Of a stretch of DNA of 64,000 nucleotides, positions 30,582 through 39,586 are shown one piece after another; positions within the stretch are counted from its first letter, which is position 1, and each line of letters starts with the position of its first letter. This DNA comes from Oscillospiraceae bacterium (lineage in GTDB: Bacteria > Bacillota > Clostridia > Oscillospirales > Ruminococcaceae), in contig JAFUIS010000009.1 of NCBI GenBank assembly GCA_017468365.1, positions 1 to 64,000 of the forward strand, in the 5' to 3' direction. Both the position numbers and the translations under genes were made by a program. Below the pieces are notes generated by a model. It searched no databases. It was not told where the DNA came from and was given only the letters and a program-made list of their open reading frames with translations.

Positions 30582-33111
30582 AAAGGTTTACCCTGCTCTG
30601 GATATATTCCGCAGTCTGCTGTGCGGTTCTGTCGCCGTTGAAGAAATAGGCAATTTCTTCGTTGATGATATCGTTTACGCTGTTGTCATAGCGGGCAACT
30701 TTTGTGGTGTTTTCGATGATATCCATAAGGATATCAAGTTCGCCCTGGGTCATGGCATAGACCGGGAACTCGATGGAGCTGTAACCGTTGTCGATCCAGC
30801 CATAGGTCTTGGGAACTTCGTGCCAGCCTTTTTCGTTGACCTGGCCTTTTACATATTCCGGAAGGACGAAATCGATCTTGTTTTCGTCTTCGGAAGTTTC
30901 GGGCGCTGCAGGGGTCTCAACGGGAACGTCGATCACGATATCGCCGCCGATTTGAGGATTATATTCCGCATAGGGGTTTGCAGCCTGTTCCGGGTCATAG
31001 AATTCGTCGAATTCGGGAGTCATTTCCGCTTCGACCATTTTGTCGAAGACCTTTTTGTTGGTGGGAAGACTTCCGTAATGTCCGCTGCCGTTGTCCTGAT
31101 ATTCTTCGGTAAGAATGGAGCTTATAAACTCCCATGCTGCGTCTTTATATTCGCAGGAGGAGGACATTGCATATCCGGAACCGAAGCTGAAGGAGTTGCC
31201 GCTGCCTTCGTTGGTGGGAAGTCCCACAAGAGAAGTCTGGTCGCCGAGGATATAAAGTATCCTTGAACGGAAGCTGTTGAGGTTATAGATATTCGCGGCA
31301 CAAAGAAGCTGTTCGCCTTTTGCGACCCTGATAATGGGCTGGACGTAATGCTGATAATATTCGTCGTTATAATCGAACTCGGTGGGGAAAGTTGCGGTGA
31401 GTTCAAGGATATCGATAAATTCGTCGGTGTCGAAATAACATTCGCCTTTTTCCCAGTCGATGAAGCTGTCCATCTGGTTGTTCACAAGAAGGAAGAAAGC
31501 GTAATCCTTGGTGGCGCTGTCTTCAAAAACGGTGGCGCCTTCGGGAAGTTTGGCATAGGCCTCTTTAAGGTCGTCAAAAGTCCAGCTTTCGCCGTCGCCA
31601 ACCACGTTTTTAAGTCCCGCATAGGTCGTAATGGAGAAGTTGGAATAGATCTCGTAAAGTTTTCCTTCGTCGTTCATAAGAGCCTTGAAGGGCGCTTCAA
31701 CAAGATTTTCCCAGCCGATATCTCTTTCGATATAGGGCACAAGGTCCTCAAAAATGCCTTTTCCGGCATATCTTGTCATGGGCATTCCGTTGGTGGCAAA
31801 GATATCGGGAATGTTGCCGCTGATTATTTCGGTGTTGAGCTTGGTAAGACCGGAATAATCTTCGCCGCTGGCATATTCGGAATAATCTATCGCTCTGATG
31901 CGGAATTCGGGGTTGGTTCTGTTAAATTCAACTATCTTCTGGCGCACGTCATAATCAAGGAAGGTGCAGGCAAGGGTAAGTATCTTCTTTTCCGGAATTT
32001 CGGAAGAGGGAGTCTTTTTAAGGGATACGATATTATAGGTGGTCTCTTCTTCGCCCCATTCTTCCGCAAAGGTAAGAAGGGTCTCTTCGTCTTTTACAAA
32101 AATCCTGTCGCCGGAAATTCCGTTGGGGTCAACGTCACAGTCGATCCAGCTGAGGATATGTTCCGGTTCCTCTTCGCCGATGGTGAAGCCGAGGATTCCG
32201 CTTCCGCTGGGGGAAGGATAGATAAAGTCATAAAGTCCGCCGCCGCTGCAAACAGAATATGCGCTGGGCGGAACGGTTATCATCTCGCCGGCTTTTTTGG
32301 TTTTGGGATCGATTATTCTTATGGCGTTGCCGCTGTTTTCTTCCCAGGTGAGGAAAGCGACGCTTCCGTCTTTAAGAACGACCATTCCGTTGCAGCCGCC
32401 TTCGCCGGTTTCGATTTCGCCGAGTTCTTTGAATTCGGTGTCATAAACTTTTATTTTATCCCAGGAGGAGGCATAAAGGTTTCCGTCACCGCCGGTAACG
32501 ATATAGTTGGGATAAAAAACGTTTTCGTCCTTATTGCTGAAATTGGCAATAACGGTGCCTTCGTCATAAGTTCCGTCGCCGTTAAGGGTGTGAATGGAAA
32601 ATTCGGACTGGGTGTTTTCATACTGCCAGTAATCACCGGTCTCATAGTTGAAATTTTCCGGAAGGTCAACGACGGTGGTGTTTCTCGAAACAAGTACCGC
32701 CGGGCCTTTGGGTCCCATGAAAAAGTCGTTTATGTATTCGTTATAGTTTTCGGTTTCCTTATAATAGTTATCCATGCCGAAGGAGGCTTCTTTTCTGAAG
32801 TCCTCTCCCTTTTCGTCAAAGGAAACGAGCGTCTGGACGTAGCGGTTTTCGGTCACGGTCTCGCCGGTTTCTTCGATTACGGTTTCAACCTCAACACTCG
32901 TATCGGCAATGGCATAAAATCTTCCGTCGATGATTTTTGCGGCACTGAGCCACTGTACCTCTTCCGGAAGTTCGATTTTGCTATAGGTGGGAACATAGAT
33001 AAATTCCGGCATTTCGGAATTCGGATTTTCGGTTTTTCCGCAGCCGGCAAAGGCGGTCACAAAAAGAATTGCCGCCATAAGAATAGCAACTGTTTTTTTA
33101 AGGTTTTTCAT
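30562..33111 (-). CDS. Large extracellular solute-binding lipoprotein with N-terminal propeller-like domain
   Basis: A lipoprotein of 849 residues, about twice the length of ordinary family 1 binding proteins. The lipobox is AFAGC (cysteine near 24). Residues about 40-370 have repeated beta-rich blades (GGDGNLYASSWDKIKVYD, LKDGSVAFLTWEE, SGNAIRIIDPKTKKAGEM) resembling a beta-propeller. From about 375 comes the sugar-binding fold: ILTLACTFLDYDVRQKIVEFN, SGNIPDIFATNGMPMTRYAGKGIFEDL and the C-terminal closing lobe. GAGGGG lies 5 nt before ATG 33111; an adjacent ATG at 33114 is possible. It is the first gene of the operon. Ligand unknown. Confidence 0.85.
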   Translation of the reverse strand: MKNLKKTVAILMAAILFVTAFAGCGKTENPNSEMPEFIYVPTYSKIELPEEVQWLSAAKIIDGRFYAIADTSVEVETVIEETGETVTENRYVQTLVSFDEKGEDFRKEASFGMDNYYKETENYNEYINDFFMGPKGPAVLVSRNTTVVDLPENFNYETGDYWQYENTQSEFSIHTLNGDGTYDEGTVIANFSNKDENVFYPNYIVTGGDGNLYASSWDKIKVYDTEFKELGEIETGEGGCNGMVVLKDGSVAFLTWEENSGNAIRIIDPKTKKAGEMITVPPSAYSVCSGGGLYDFIYPSPSGSGILGFTIGEEEPEHILSWIDCDVDPNGISGDRIFVKDEETLLTFAEEWGEEETTYNIVSLKKTPSSEIPEKKILTLACTFLDYDVRQKIVEFNRTNPEFRIRAIDYSEYASGEDYSGLTKLNTEIISGNIPDIFATNGMPMTRYAGKGIFEDLVPYIERDIGWENLVEAPFKALMNDEGKLYEIYSNFSITTYAGLKNVVGDGESWTFDDLKEAYAKLPEGATVFEDSATKDYAFFLLVNNQMDSFIDWEKGECYFDTDEFIDILELTATFPTEFDYNDEYYQHYVQPIIRVAKGEQLLCAANIYNLNSFRSRILYILGDQTSLVGLPTNEGSGNSFSFGSGYAMSSSCEYKDAAWEFISSILTEEYQDNGSGHYGSLPTNKKVFDKMVEAEMTPEFDEFYDPEQAANPYAEYNPQIGGDIVIDVPVETPAAPETSEDENKIDFVLPEYVKGQVNEKGWHEVPKTYGWIDNGYSSIEFPVYAMTQGELDILMDIIENTTKVARYDNSVNDIINEEIAYFFNGDRTAQQTAEYIQSRVNLYVNEQR

Positions 33112-33262
33112 CATATCCCCTCGCTTTTTGTCAAAATTTTGCTTTCACTATATAAGTAAACCAAAGGGCCGTTTTTGTTGCACCAAAAAGCGGCTTTTTT
33201 GAAATATTTTTATTATAGTATGTTTTATTTGATTATAACACTTTATTGCATACAGGTCACTA
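33112..33262 (-). promoter_or_regulatory. Leader and likely promoter of the importer/adaptor operon
   Basis: On the minus strand a TATAAT (33212-33217) lies about 100 bp before the start codon; the -35 is weak (GTTATA-like). The leader contains a hairpin (33168-33194) with GCCGTTTTTG and CAAAAAGCGGC arms, without a T tract in the transcribed direction. I cannot identify a known riboswitch. Confidence 0.45.
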
Positions 33263-33631
33263 TTATTCTCGAATAACTTTTGCGCCGAAGGGCATAAGGC
33301 TCAAGGCTGCGTATTTGAAGAACTGTTTTCCGAAAGGAATGCCCACAATGGTGATGCACCAGACGATTCCGCAGATAAGCGAAGTGAGCGCTATCTCCCA
33401 ACCGAAAACGATTATCCAGAGGATATTGAAAAGAGTGCTTCCAAAACCCATATGCTCGTAGCTTATCTCTTTTCTGAACGGGGTCACAACAAGACCCGCA
33501 ATTTTAAAACACTGCATTCCCGCCGGGATACCGACTATTGTGATGCAGAGAAGAAGTCCTGCAAAGGCCCATTCGAGCCAAAGAAGGAATCCGCCGAAAA
33601 GGAACCACAAAATATTTCCCAAAGTTTTCAT
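33263..33631 (-). CDS. yccF: YccF family inner membrane protein
   Basis: A 122-residue membrane protein of the YccF (DUF307) family. It holds the internally repeated motif CITIVGIPAGMQCFKIA (first half) and CITIVGIPFGKQFFKYA (second half), and ILWFLFGG at the N-terminus. Function of the family is not established. It lies alone between the importer/adaptor operon and the ftsH operon, on the minus strand. Confidence 0.88.
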   Translation of the reverse strand: MKTLGNILWFLFGGFLLWLEWAFAGLLLCITIVGIPAGMQCFKIAGLVVTPFRKEISYEHMGFGSTLFNILWIIVFGWEIALTSLICGIVWCITIVGIPFGKQFFKYAALSLMPFGAKVIRE

Positions 33632-33782
33632 AATTTATCACCTTTCTTCTTTTTCAGCGCTTTTTCGTTTTCTTTTCATCATAAGTATATCATAAAATTT
33701 TTCCGTAAAATCGAAAAATTTTTAACTTTAAACAAATATTAATAATCCGTAAAAAATTTATTCATAAAGTGTTTTGAAAAAC

Positions 33783-33813
33783 AAAAAAGCCTTCGCAATG
33801 CGAAGGCTTTTTT
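33783..33813 (-). terminator. Terminator after ftsH
   Basis: AAAAAAGCCTTCG-CAATG-CGAAGGCTTTTTT, directly after the ftsH stop codon. Confidence 0.9.
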
Positions 33814-33818
33814 CGTTT

Positions 33819-35729
33819 TTATTCTTCGGTCTGTTCCGGAATTTCTTCGGCGGAAACTTCTTCGGAAATTTCTTCGGTTTTCGGTTCTTCGGCGGGTTTC
33901 GGATTCATGATATCCTCAAATTCCTTGCCGGTGACCTTTTCTTTTTCCATAAGCACGGCGGCGACTGCGTCGAGTTTGTCGCGGTGCTCAACAAGAATAG
34001 CTTCGGTTTTTGCATAAGCTTCGTCCACAAGTCTTCTGATTTCGCTGTCGATATCGGAAGCGATATCATCGGAATAATGCTTGTTCTGGCCGTAATCTCT
34101 TCCGAGGAAGACTTCGTTTTCGTCGGAACCGTAAACGATGGGTCCGAGTTTTTCGCTGAAGCCGTAGCGGGTGACCATGTTTCTTGCAATTCTGGTGGCT
34201 CTTTCAAGGTCATTGGAAGCACCGGTGGAAATATCTCCCAGAACAATTGCTTCGGCAACGCGTCCGCCCAGAAGGGTGCAAAGTTCTTCTTCCATATAAC
34301 GTTTGGTCACGTAGTTTCTGTCCTCAACGGGAAGGCTCATGGTGTAACCGCCTGCATATCCGCGGGGAACGATGGAAATTTCGTGAACGGGGTCCTGGGT
34401 CTCGCAGAAATAAGTTACAACGGCGTGGCCCGCTTCGTGATAGGAAGTAAGGCGTTTATCCTTGTCGTTGACCTTTCTGGATTTCTTTTCGGGACCGGCG
34501 ACAACTTTGATAGTCGCCTCTTCGATTTCCTTCATGGTAATGGCTTTCTTTTTGCGTCTTGCGGCAAGAAGAGCAGCCTCGTTGGTAAGGTTTTCAAGTT
34601 CCGCACCGGTGAATCCCGCGGTGGATTTTGCGATGACGCCGAGGTCAACGTCCGGACCGAGGGGTTTGTTTTTGGTGTGGATCTTAAGAATGGCTTCGCG
34701 TCCTTCAACGTCCGGAGCGCCCACAACTATCTGGCGGTCAAAACGGCCGGGACGAAGAAGTGCCGGGTCAAGGATATCCGCACGGTTGGTTGCTGCCATT
34801 ACGATGATTCCGGTGTTATTTCCAAAACCGTCCATCTCAACAAGAAGCTGGTTAAGGGTCTGTTCGCGTTCATCGTGTCCGCCGCCGAGACCTGCGCCTC
34901 TGTGACGGCCGACCGCGTCGATCTCATCGATAAAGATGATAGCCGGTGCGTTTTTCTTTGCTTCGCCAAAAAGATCGCGAACACGGCTTGCGCCGACACC
35001 GACGAACATTTCAACAAAGTCGGAACCGGAAATGGAGAAGAACGGAACACCCGCTTCGCCTGCAACTGCTCTTGCAAGAAGGGTCTTACCGGTACCGGGC
35101 TGTCCCATAAGAAGAACGCCTTTGGGAATTCTTGCGCCGAGGGCATTGAAACGGTTCGGGTGTTTAAGGAATTCGACAATTTCTTCAAGTTCCTCTTTTT
35201 CTTCGGTGCAACCCGCAACGTCCGCAAAGGTGGTGGGTTTATCGCCGTTTTTGTCTTTATATTTCGCTTTGGCAAAATCCATTACTTTTCCGCCGCCGCC
35301 CTGCTGACGCATCATAAAGAACCAGAAAACCGCCATTGCTCCGATAAGAAGAAGGGTCGGAAGCATGGAGATCCACCAGGGGGTCTCTTTTACAGGAAGA
35401 TAGTCAGGTTTAAGTTCTGTCGCGGAATTTTCATTCTGTTCGTTTATAAGAATGATATCGTTGAGGAAAACGGAAACGTTCGGAACGGTATATTCCACGG
35501 TTTCGCCTTTTTCCTTTCCTTCTTCGGGAACTTTGGTAAGGTTGAGTTCGCCGGTTCCGAGGTCAAGGGTATAGCTTTCGACCTCGCCGTTTTCAAACAT
35601 TCCGAGCACTTCGTAATACTTGAGCGGAACGACTTCTTCCTTGTTCATGGTGAACATAAGAGAAGTCAGAAACAAAAGCAGAACAAGCGCCGCAACGTAA
35701 GAAATTATGGTTTTTACTTTGTTGTTCAA
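33819..35729 (-). CDS. ftsH: ATP-dependent zinc metalloprotease FtsH
   Basis: A membrane-bound AAA+ protease that degrades misfolded membrane proteins and regulatory proteins, 636 residues. Two membrane helices lie at 9-27 and 119-141, with an external domain between. Walker A is GQPGTGKT (209-216), Walker [12 protein letters not shown], then a second region of homology and the zinc motif HEAGH in the protease domain. The acidic Glu/Pro tail ([16 protein letters not shown]) is like other clostridial FtsH. The start is TTG 35729 with GGAG 8 nt upstream. It is the last gene of the tilS-hpt-ftsH run. Confidence 0.97.
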   Translation of the reverse strand: MNNKVKTIISYVAALVLLLFLTSLMFTMNKEEVVPLKYYEVLGMFENGEVESYTLDLGTGELNLTKVPEEGKEKGETVEYTVPNVSVFLNDIILINEQNENSATELKPDYLPVKETPWWISMLPTLLLIGAMAVFWFFMMRQQGGGGKVMDFAKAKYKDKNGDKPTTFADVAGCTEEKEELEEIVEFLKHPNRFNALGARIPKGVLLMGQPGTGKTLLARAVAGEAGVPFFSISGSDFVEMFVGVGASRVRDLFGEAKKNAPAIIFIDEIDAVGRHRGAGLGGGHDEREQTLNQLLVEMDGFGNNTGIIVMAATNRADILDPALLRPGRFDRQIVVGAPDVEGREAILKIHTKNKPLGPDVDLGVIAKSTAGFTGAELENLTNEAALLAARRKKKAITMKEIEEATIKVVAGPEKKSRKVNDKDKRLTSYHEAGHAVVTYFCETQDPVHEISIVPRGYAGGYTMSLPVEDRNYVTKRYMEEELCTLLGGRVAEAIVLGDISTGASNDLERATRIARNMVTRYGFSEKLGPIVYGSDENEVFLGRDYGQNKHYSDDIASDIDSEIRRLVDEAYAKTEAILVEHRDKLDAVAAVLMEKEKVTGKEFEDIMNPKPAEEPKTEEISEEVSAEEIPEQTEE

Positions 35730-35769
35730 AACATCAGCTCCGATTTTAATTAAAAATGATTTTCAAAAA

Positions 35770-36318
35770 TTATTTTTCGTAAATTTCGGGTTTGAGAACG
35801 CCGATATAAGGAAGGTGACGGTACTGCTGGTCAAAGTCAAGACCGTAACCTACAACGAATTCGTCCGGAACGGTGAAGCAGAAATAATCCGCTTTTACGT
35901 CGGCAATGCGGCGTTCCGGTTTATCAAGAAGAGTCGCGATTCTTATGGATTTTACGTTTCTCTGTCCAAGAATGCTTTTGAGGTAAGAAAGGGTCATGCC
36001 GCTGTCAAGAATATCCTCTACTATCAGAATATCCTTGCCGGAAAGATCGTGGTCAAGGTCCTTGATGATTTTTACAACACCGCTGGTTTTGGTGCCGCCG
36101 CCATAGCTTGAAACGGACATAAAGTCAATGTTTATCGGAATGGAAATCGCTCTCATCAGGTCTGCCATAAAAATAACGGAACCTTTAAGAACGGCAACAA
36201 GCATAAGATTTTTATCCGCGTAATCCTTGCTTATCTGTTTTCCCATTTTTTTGACCGCCTTTTTGATGTCTTTTTCAGAAATAAGAATTTTTTCAATGTC
36301 GTTTTCAATAGTGTACAT
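35770..36318 (-). CDS. hpt: Hypoxanthine phosphoribosyltransferase
   Basis: A 182-residue purine salvage enzyme converting hypoxanthine or guanine with PRPP to IMP or GMP. The PRPP-binding signature is ILIVEDILDSGMTLSYL, and VAVLKGSVIFMADL and FVVGYGLDFDQQYRHLPYIG are the other family blocks. The start at 36318 (MYTIENDIEKIL) has GGAGG upstream; the frame extends six codons further. It lies between tilS and ftsH, the widespread Firmicutes order. Confidence 0.97.
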   Translation of the reverse strand: MYTIENDIEKILISEKDIKKAVKKMGKQISKDYADKNLMLVAVLKGSVIFMADLMRAISIPINIDFMSVSSYGGGTKTSGVVKIIKDLDHDLSGKDILIVEDILDSGMTLSYLKSILGQRNVKSIRIATLLDKPERRIADVKADYFCFTVPDEFVVGYGLDFDQQYRHLPYIGVLKPEIYEK

Positions 36319-36335
36319 TTTATGCATCCTCCGCA

Positions 36336-37718
36336 TTAAAATTCTTTATTTTTACGGCAGATCTTCATCGCCGCAACATTGACGGTTTTTTCGGAAAGTC
36401 TTGCGCGCCTTGCCGCACCCAGACCTTCGACCCAAAGGACGCCCTCTTCATCCGCAACCACCGCGACGGAATTTCGTTTTTCCGCCGGAATTTTTTCTTC
36501 GATGAAAAGTTTTTTAAGGGTTTTCGTTCCGCCGTGGATATCGGCTTTGTCGCCTTCCTTTCGGCTTCGGATGACCGCTTTGCCCTTTATTTTATCAAAA
36601 TCAAATGTATCTTTTAAGGCGTAATTATAAACTTTGTATGAATTTTCGCCGGGGTTTTCTGACAAAATCCTTACTTCTATCTCTTTTTCGCCCGAAAGAA
36701 CGGTTTTTCCTTCAAAAAAAGGCTTTTCTTCAAAAGGTTCGTCCTTTTCTTTAAGAACGCTTTTTTTGATTATCCCTTTTTTGCAGATAAGATATTCGTT
36801 TTTCGAAAGTTCCTCTTTAAAATCGCCTTTTCCGATTTTTTCAGCGATTCGAAGAGTTCTTTCATAATCAAACGAAAAACCGAATTTTTCAAGAAGCATC
36901 GCCGTGGCTCTGTTTTTTACTGCCGGGTGGGCTTCGTTTATTACCGCGCTTTCAAAACCTTTTTCGGTGCTCGCTTTTTCAAGAAGCGATTTTGCTTCAA
37001 AATCTATAAAATCTCTCGTTTCCGAAAGGTTTCTTGAAAGGCGAAGAAAGGCTTTTTCAAAGCCGGGGTTTATTTCTTTCATCACCGGAATGACGCCGTG
37101 GCGTATCCGGTTGCGGGTATATTCATCGGTAAGGTTTGTGCTGTCAGTAACATAATCAAGCCCGTGCTCATTTGCATAGCCTTCTATCTGCTCCCGGGAA
37201 AATTCGATGAGCGGGCGGATTATTTTTCCGCGGACCGGCGGAATTCCGCAGATTCCCGAAAGGGCTGCGCCCCTTGCCGAATTGAAAACAAAGGTTTCGG
37301 CGCAGTCCGAAAGGCTGTGGGCGGTGGCAATTTTTGTATCTTCGCCCAGTTCGTTTGCACAGTGCTCAAAAAACTCGTAGCGAAGTTTTCTTCCGGCTTC
37401 CTCGGTGCTCAAACGGTGCTTTTCGGCAAATTCCGCAACGTTTGCGCTCAAAACCCGGCATTCAATGCCGTATTTTTTGCAAATGGAACGGACGAATTCT
37501 TCGTCCCGGTCGCTTTCGCTTCCCCTGAGGTTGTGGTTCACGTGGGCACAAATGATTTTCAAATCCATCTCTGTGCTCAAAGAACAGAGCAAATGGAGCA
37601 GAACGGAGGAATCACATCCGCCCGAAACCGCGGCAACAACTTTTCCGCCTCTTTTGAGCATTCCGAAGCGTTCGATGACTTCTTTCACCGCTCTAAGCTC
37701 AAGCGGCGCGGTGCTCAT
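36336..37718 (-). CDS. tilS: tRNA(Ile)-lysidine synthase
   Basis: A 460-residue enzyme that converts the wobble C34 of tRNA-Ile(CAU) to lysidine with ATP, changing its reading from AUG to AUA. The N-terminal N-type PP-loop is SGGCDSS (about 32-38), followed by AHVNHNLRGSESDRDEEFV, TAHSLSDCAETFVFNSARGA and a C-terminal lysidine-domain with VYNYALKDTFDFDKIKGK. GGAGGAAGACAG precedes the ATG at 37718, which is 4-bp coupled to the dnaB stop. An upstream open stretch is not used. Confidence 0.97.
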   Translation of the reverse strand: MSTAPLELRAVKEVIERFGMLKRGGKVVAAVSGGCDSSVLLHLLCSLSTEMDLKIICAHVNHNLRGSESDRDEEFVRSICKKYGIECRVLSANVAEFAEKHRLSTEEAGRKLRYEFFEHCANELGEDTKIATAHSLSDCAETFVFNSARGAALSGICGIPPVRGKIIRPLIEFSREQIEGYANEHGLDYVTDSTNLTDEYTRNRIRHGVIPVMKEINPGFEKAFLRLSRNLSETRDFIDFEAKSLLEKASTEKGFESAVINEAHPAVKNRATAMLLEKFGFSFDYERTLRIAEKIGKGDFKEELSKNEYLICKKGIIKKSVLKEKDEPFEEKPFFEGKTVLSGEKEIEVRILSENPGENSYKVYNYALKDTFDFDKIKGKAVIRSRKEGDKADIHGGTKTLKKLFIEEKIPAEKRNSVAVVADEEGVLWVEGLGAARRARLSEKTVNVAAMKICRKNKEF

Positions 37719-39076
37719 CTGTCTTCCTCCAAGGTGGTGAACTTGGTAAACTGACCGTCCCAGCAAAGGGTTGCTGTTCCGGTTTCGCCGTGGCGGTTTT
37801 TCGCGACGATTACTTCAACGGTATCCGCTTCGGGAGTGGCAACGCCCTCCTGCTGCTGGTAATAGGATTCGCGGTAAAGGAACATTACGATATCCGCATC
37901 CTGCTCGATGGAACCGGATTCACGAAGGTCGGAAAGCATGGGTTTATGACCCTGACGGCTTTCGGTACCACGGGAAAGCTGGGAAAGAACGATTACGGGA
38001 ACGTTGAGTTCCTTTGCCATAAGTTTGAGGTTTCTGGTCATTTCGGAAACTTCCTGAACACGGTTGTCGCTGCGTTTTCCGGAAGACATAAGCTGAAGAT
38101 AGTCGACGATAACAAGGTCAAGGTCGCGGACGCGGCGAAGTTTTGCCTTCATTTCGGAAACGGTGATACCTGCGGTATCATCGATAAGGATATTCGCTTT
38201 GTTGAGCATCTGCGCCGCTTCCGCAAGTCTTGTCCAGTCCGAAGCTTCGAGAGAACCTATACGAAGTTTCCAGCTTTCTACCATTGCCTCGCAGGAAAGC
38301 ATTCGGGAAGTTATCTGTTCGCTGCTCATTTCAAGAGAAAAAATCGCAACGTTCTTTTTCTGTTTCATGGCGACCTTTGCGGCAATGTTCAGCGCAAAGC
38401 TGGTCTTGCCGAGACCCGGTCTTGCCGCGATGATGACAAGGTCGGATTTATTGAGACCGCCGAGCTTTGCGTCAACGGCGGAATAACCGGTTTTAAGACC
38501 GAGATACTGTTCTCTGTCCTCGCCGGAAAGTTTGTTTATCCTGTCATATGCCTCGATAAGGGTATCGCTTATGGGAACAAGACCTCTTGCGTCCCTTCCC
38601 TGGCGGATATCGTAAATTTTCTGTTCCGCGGAATCGAGAAGGAGTTTTCCTTCCGCGCCGCTTTCTCTTGCTTCGTTAAGAATTCCGCCGGAAATTTCGA
38701 TAAGGTTTCTGGTAAGCTGTTTATCAAGGATTATTTCAACGTATGCGCCGAGATTTCGCACCGAAGGAACGATATCCATAAGGTGTGAAAGATAGATTTT
38801 TGCTTCCTGTTCGCTCTGAAAAATTTCTTCTTCCTTTGCGGCTTCAAGAAGGGTTATAAAGTCCACCGGTTCGCCTGCGGTGAACATGCGCACCATTTCG
38901 CTGAAAAGAGCCTTGTGCTGGGGGCGATAAAAGCTGTCGGGTCTTAATCTTTCAACAAGTTCGGAAAGACAGCCCGGTTCAACAAGTACCGCACCGAGAA
39001 CGCTCTGTTCCGCCTCCATACTGTAAGGCAGATCCATTCCGAGCAAAAGCGGATTATCGTTTTCCAAAATTTTCAC
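37715..39076 (-). CDS. dnaB: Replicative DNA helicase DnaB
   Basis: A 453-residue hexameric replicative helicase. The N-terminal domain starts with LPYSMEAEQSVLGAVLVEPGCL and the RecA-like domain has Walker A ARPGLGKTS, Walker B LVIVDYLQL and the DnaB motifs VIVLSQLSRGTESR and LSDLRESGSIEQDADIVMFLYR. The stop overlaps the tilS start by 4 bp. It lies directly after rplI and gdpP, the conserved arrangement of Firmicutes, with the helicase named dnaC in Bacillus. Confidence 0.97.
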   Translation of the reverse strand: MKILENDNPLLLGMDLPYSMEAEQSVLGAVLVEPGCLSELVERLRPDSFYRPQHKALFSEMVRMFTAGEPVDFITLLEAAKEEEIFQSEQEAKIYLSHLMDIVPSVRNLGAYVEIILDKQLTRNLIEISGGILNEARESGAEGKLLLDSAEQKIYDIRQGRDARGLVPISDTLIEAYDRINKLSGEDREQYLGLKTGYSAVDAKLGGLNKSDLVIIAARPGLGKTSFALNIAAKVAMKQKKNVAIFSLEMSSEQITSRMLSCEAMVESWKLRIGSLEASDWTRLAEAAQMLNKANILIDDTAGITVSEMKAKLRRVRDLDLVIVDYLQLMSSGKRSDNRVQEVSEMTRNLKLMAKELNVPVIVLSQLSRGTESRQGHKPMLSDLRESGSIEQDADIVMFLYRESYYQQQEGVATPEADTVEVIVAKNRHGETGTATLCWDGQFTKFTTLEEDR

Positions 39077-39109
39077 CTCTCATAGTCTTCCTTTAAAGAG
39101 AAGCCTTTT

Positions 39110-39553
39110 TTATTCGGAAACAAGAACAAAGATCTTTGCGGTTACTCCGTGGCCGAATTTTACTTCTGCATTAAAGGTGCCGAAAGATTTGATATCGCTT
39201 TCAAGGCTTACTTTTTTCTTGTCAACTTCGACGCCGTACTGTTTTTTGATCTCTGCGGCAACGTCTGCTGCGGTGATGGAACCGAAGAGTTTTCCGTTGG
39301 AGCCGGCTGCACCGGTCATTTTAACGGTTTTTTCTTTGATTACTGCCGCGGAATCCATTGCAGCCTGTTTTTCAAGAGCAAGGCGGCGTTCTTTTGCGGC
39401 CTCTTTCTGCTTAAGTTCGTTAAGTGCCTGGGGGGTTGCTTCCATTGCAAGTTTTTTGGGAAGAAGGAAGTTTCTTGCGTAACCGTCGGAAGCGTTGATG
39501 AGTTCGCCTTTTTTACCGGAACCTTTTACGTCTTCGAGAAGAATAACTTTCAT
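39110..39553 (-). CDS. rplI: 50S ribosomal protein L9
   Basis: A 147-residue protein of the large ribosomal subunit. The N-terminal signature is [36 protein letters not shown], then a long Glu/Lys/Ala helix ([18 protein letters not shown]) and a small C-terminal domain. AAAGGAGTTAATATAAT precedes the ATG. It sits between gdpP and dnaB. Confidence 0.98.
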   Translation of the reverse strand: MKVILLEDVKGSGKKGELINASDGYARNFLLPKKLAMEATPQALNELKQKEAAKERRLALEKQAAMDSAAVIKEKTVKMTGAAGSNGKLFGSITAADVAAEIKKQYGVEVDKKKVSLESDIKSFGTFNAEVKFGHGVTAKIFVLVSE

Positions 39554-39586
39554 ATTATATTAACTCCTTTCGGTGGGTGTTGTTAA

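Noticed and set aside
31348..33159. Long antisense open frame over the binding-protein gene, and similar ones over RNase J and pepF
   Set aside because: They are mirror frames caused by codon bias; they lack ribosome sites and family features.
33168..33194. Riboswitch in the leader of the importer/adaptor operon
   Set aside because: Only a simple hairpin is visible and it matches no known aptamer.
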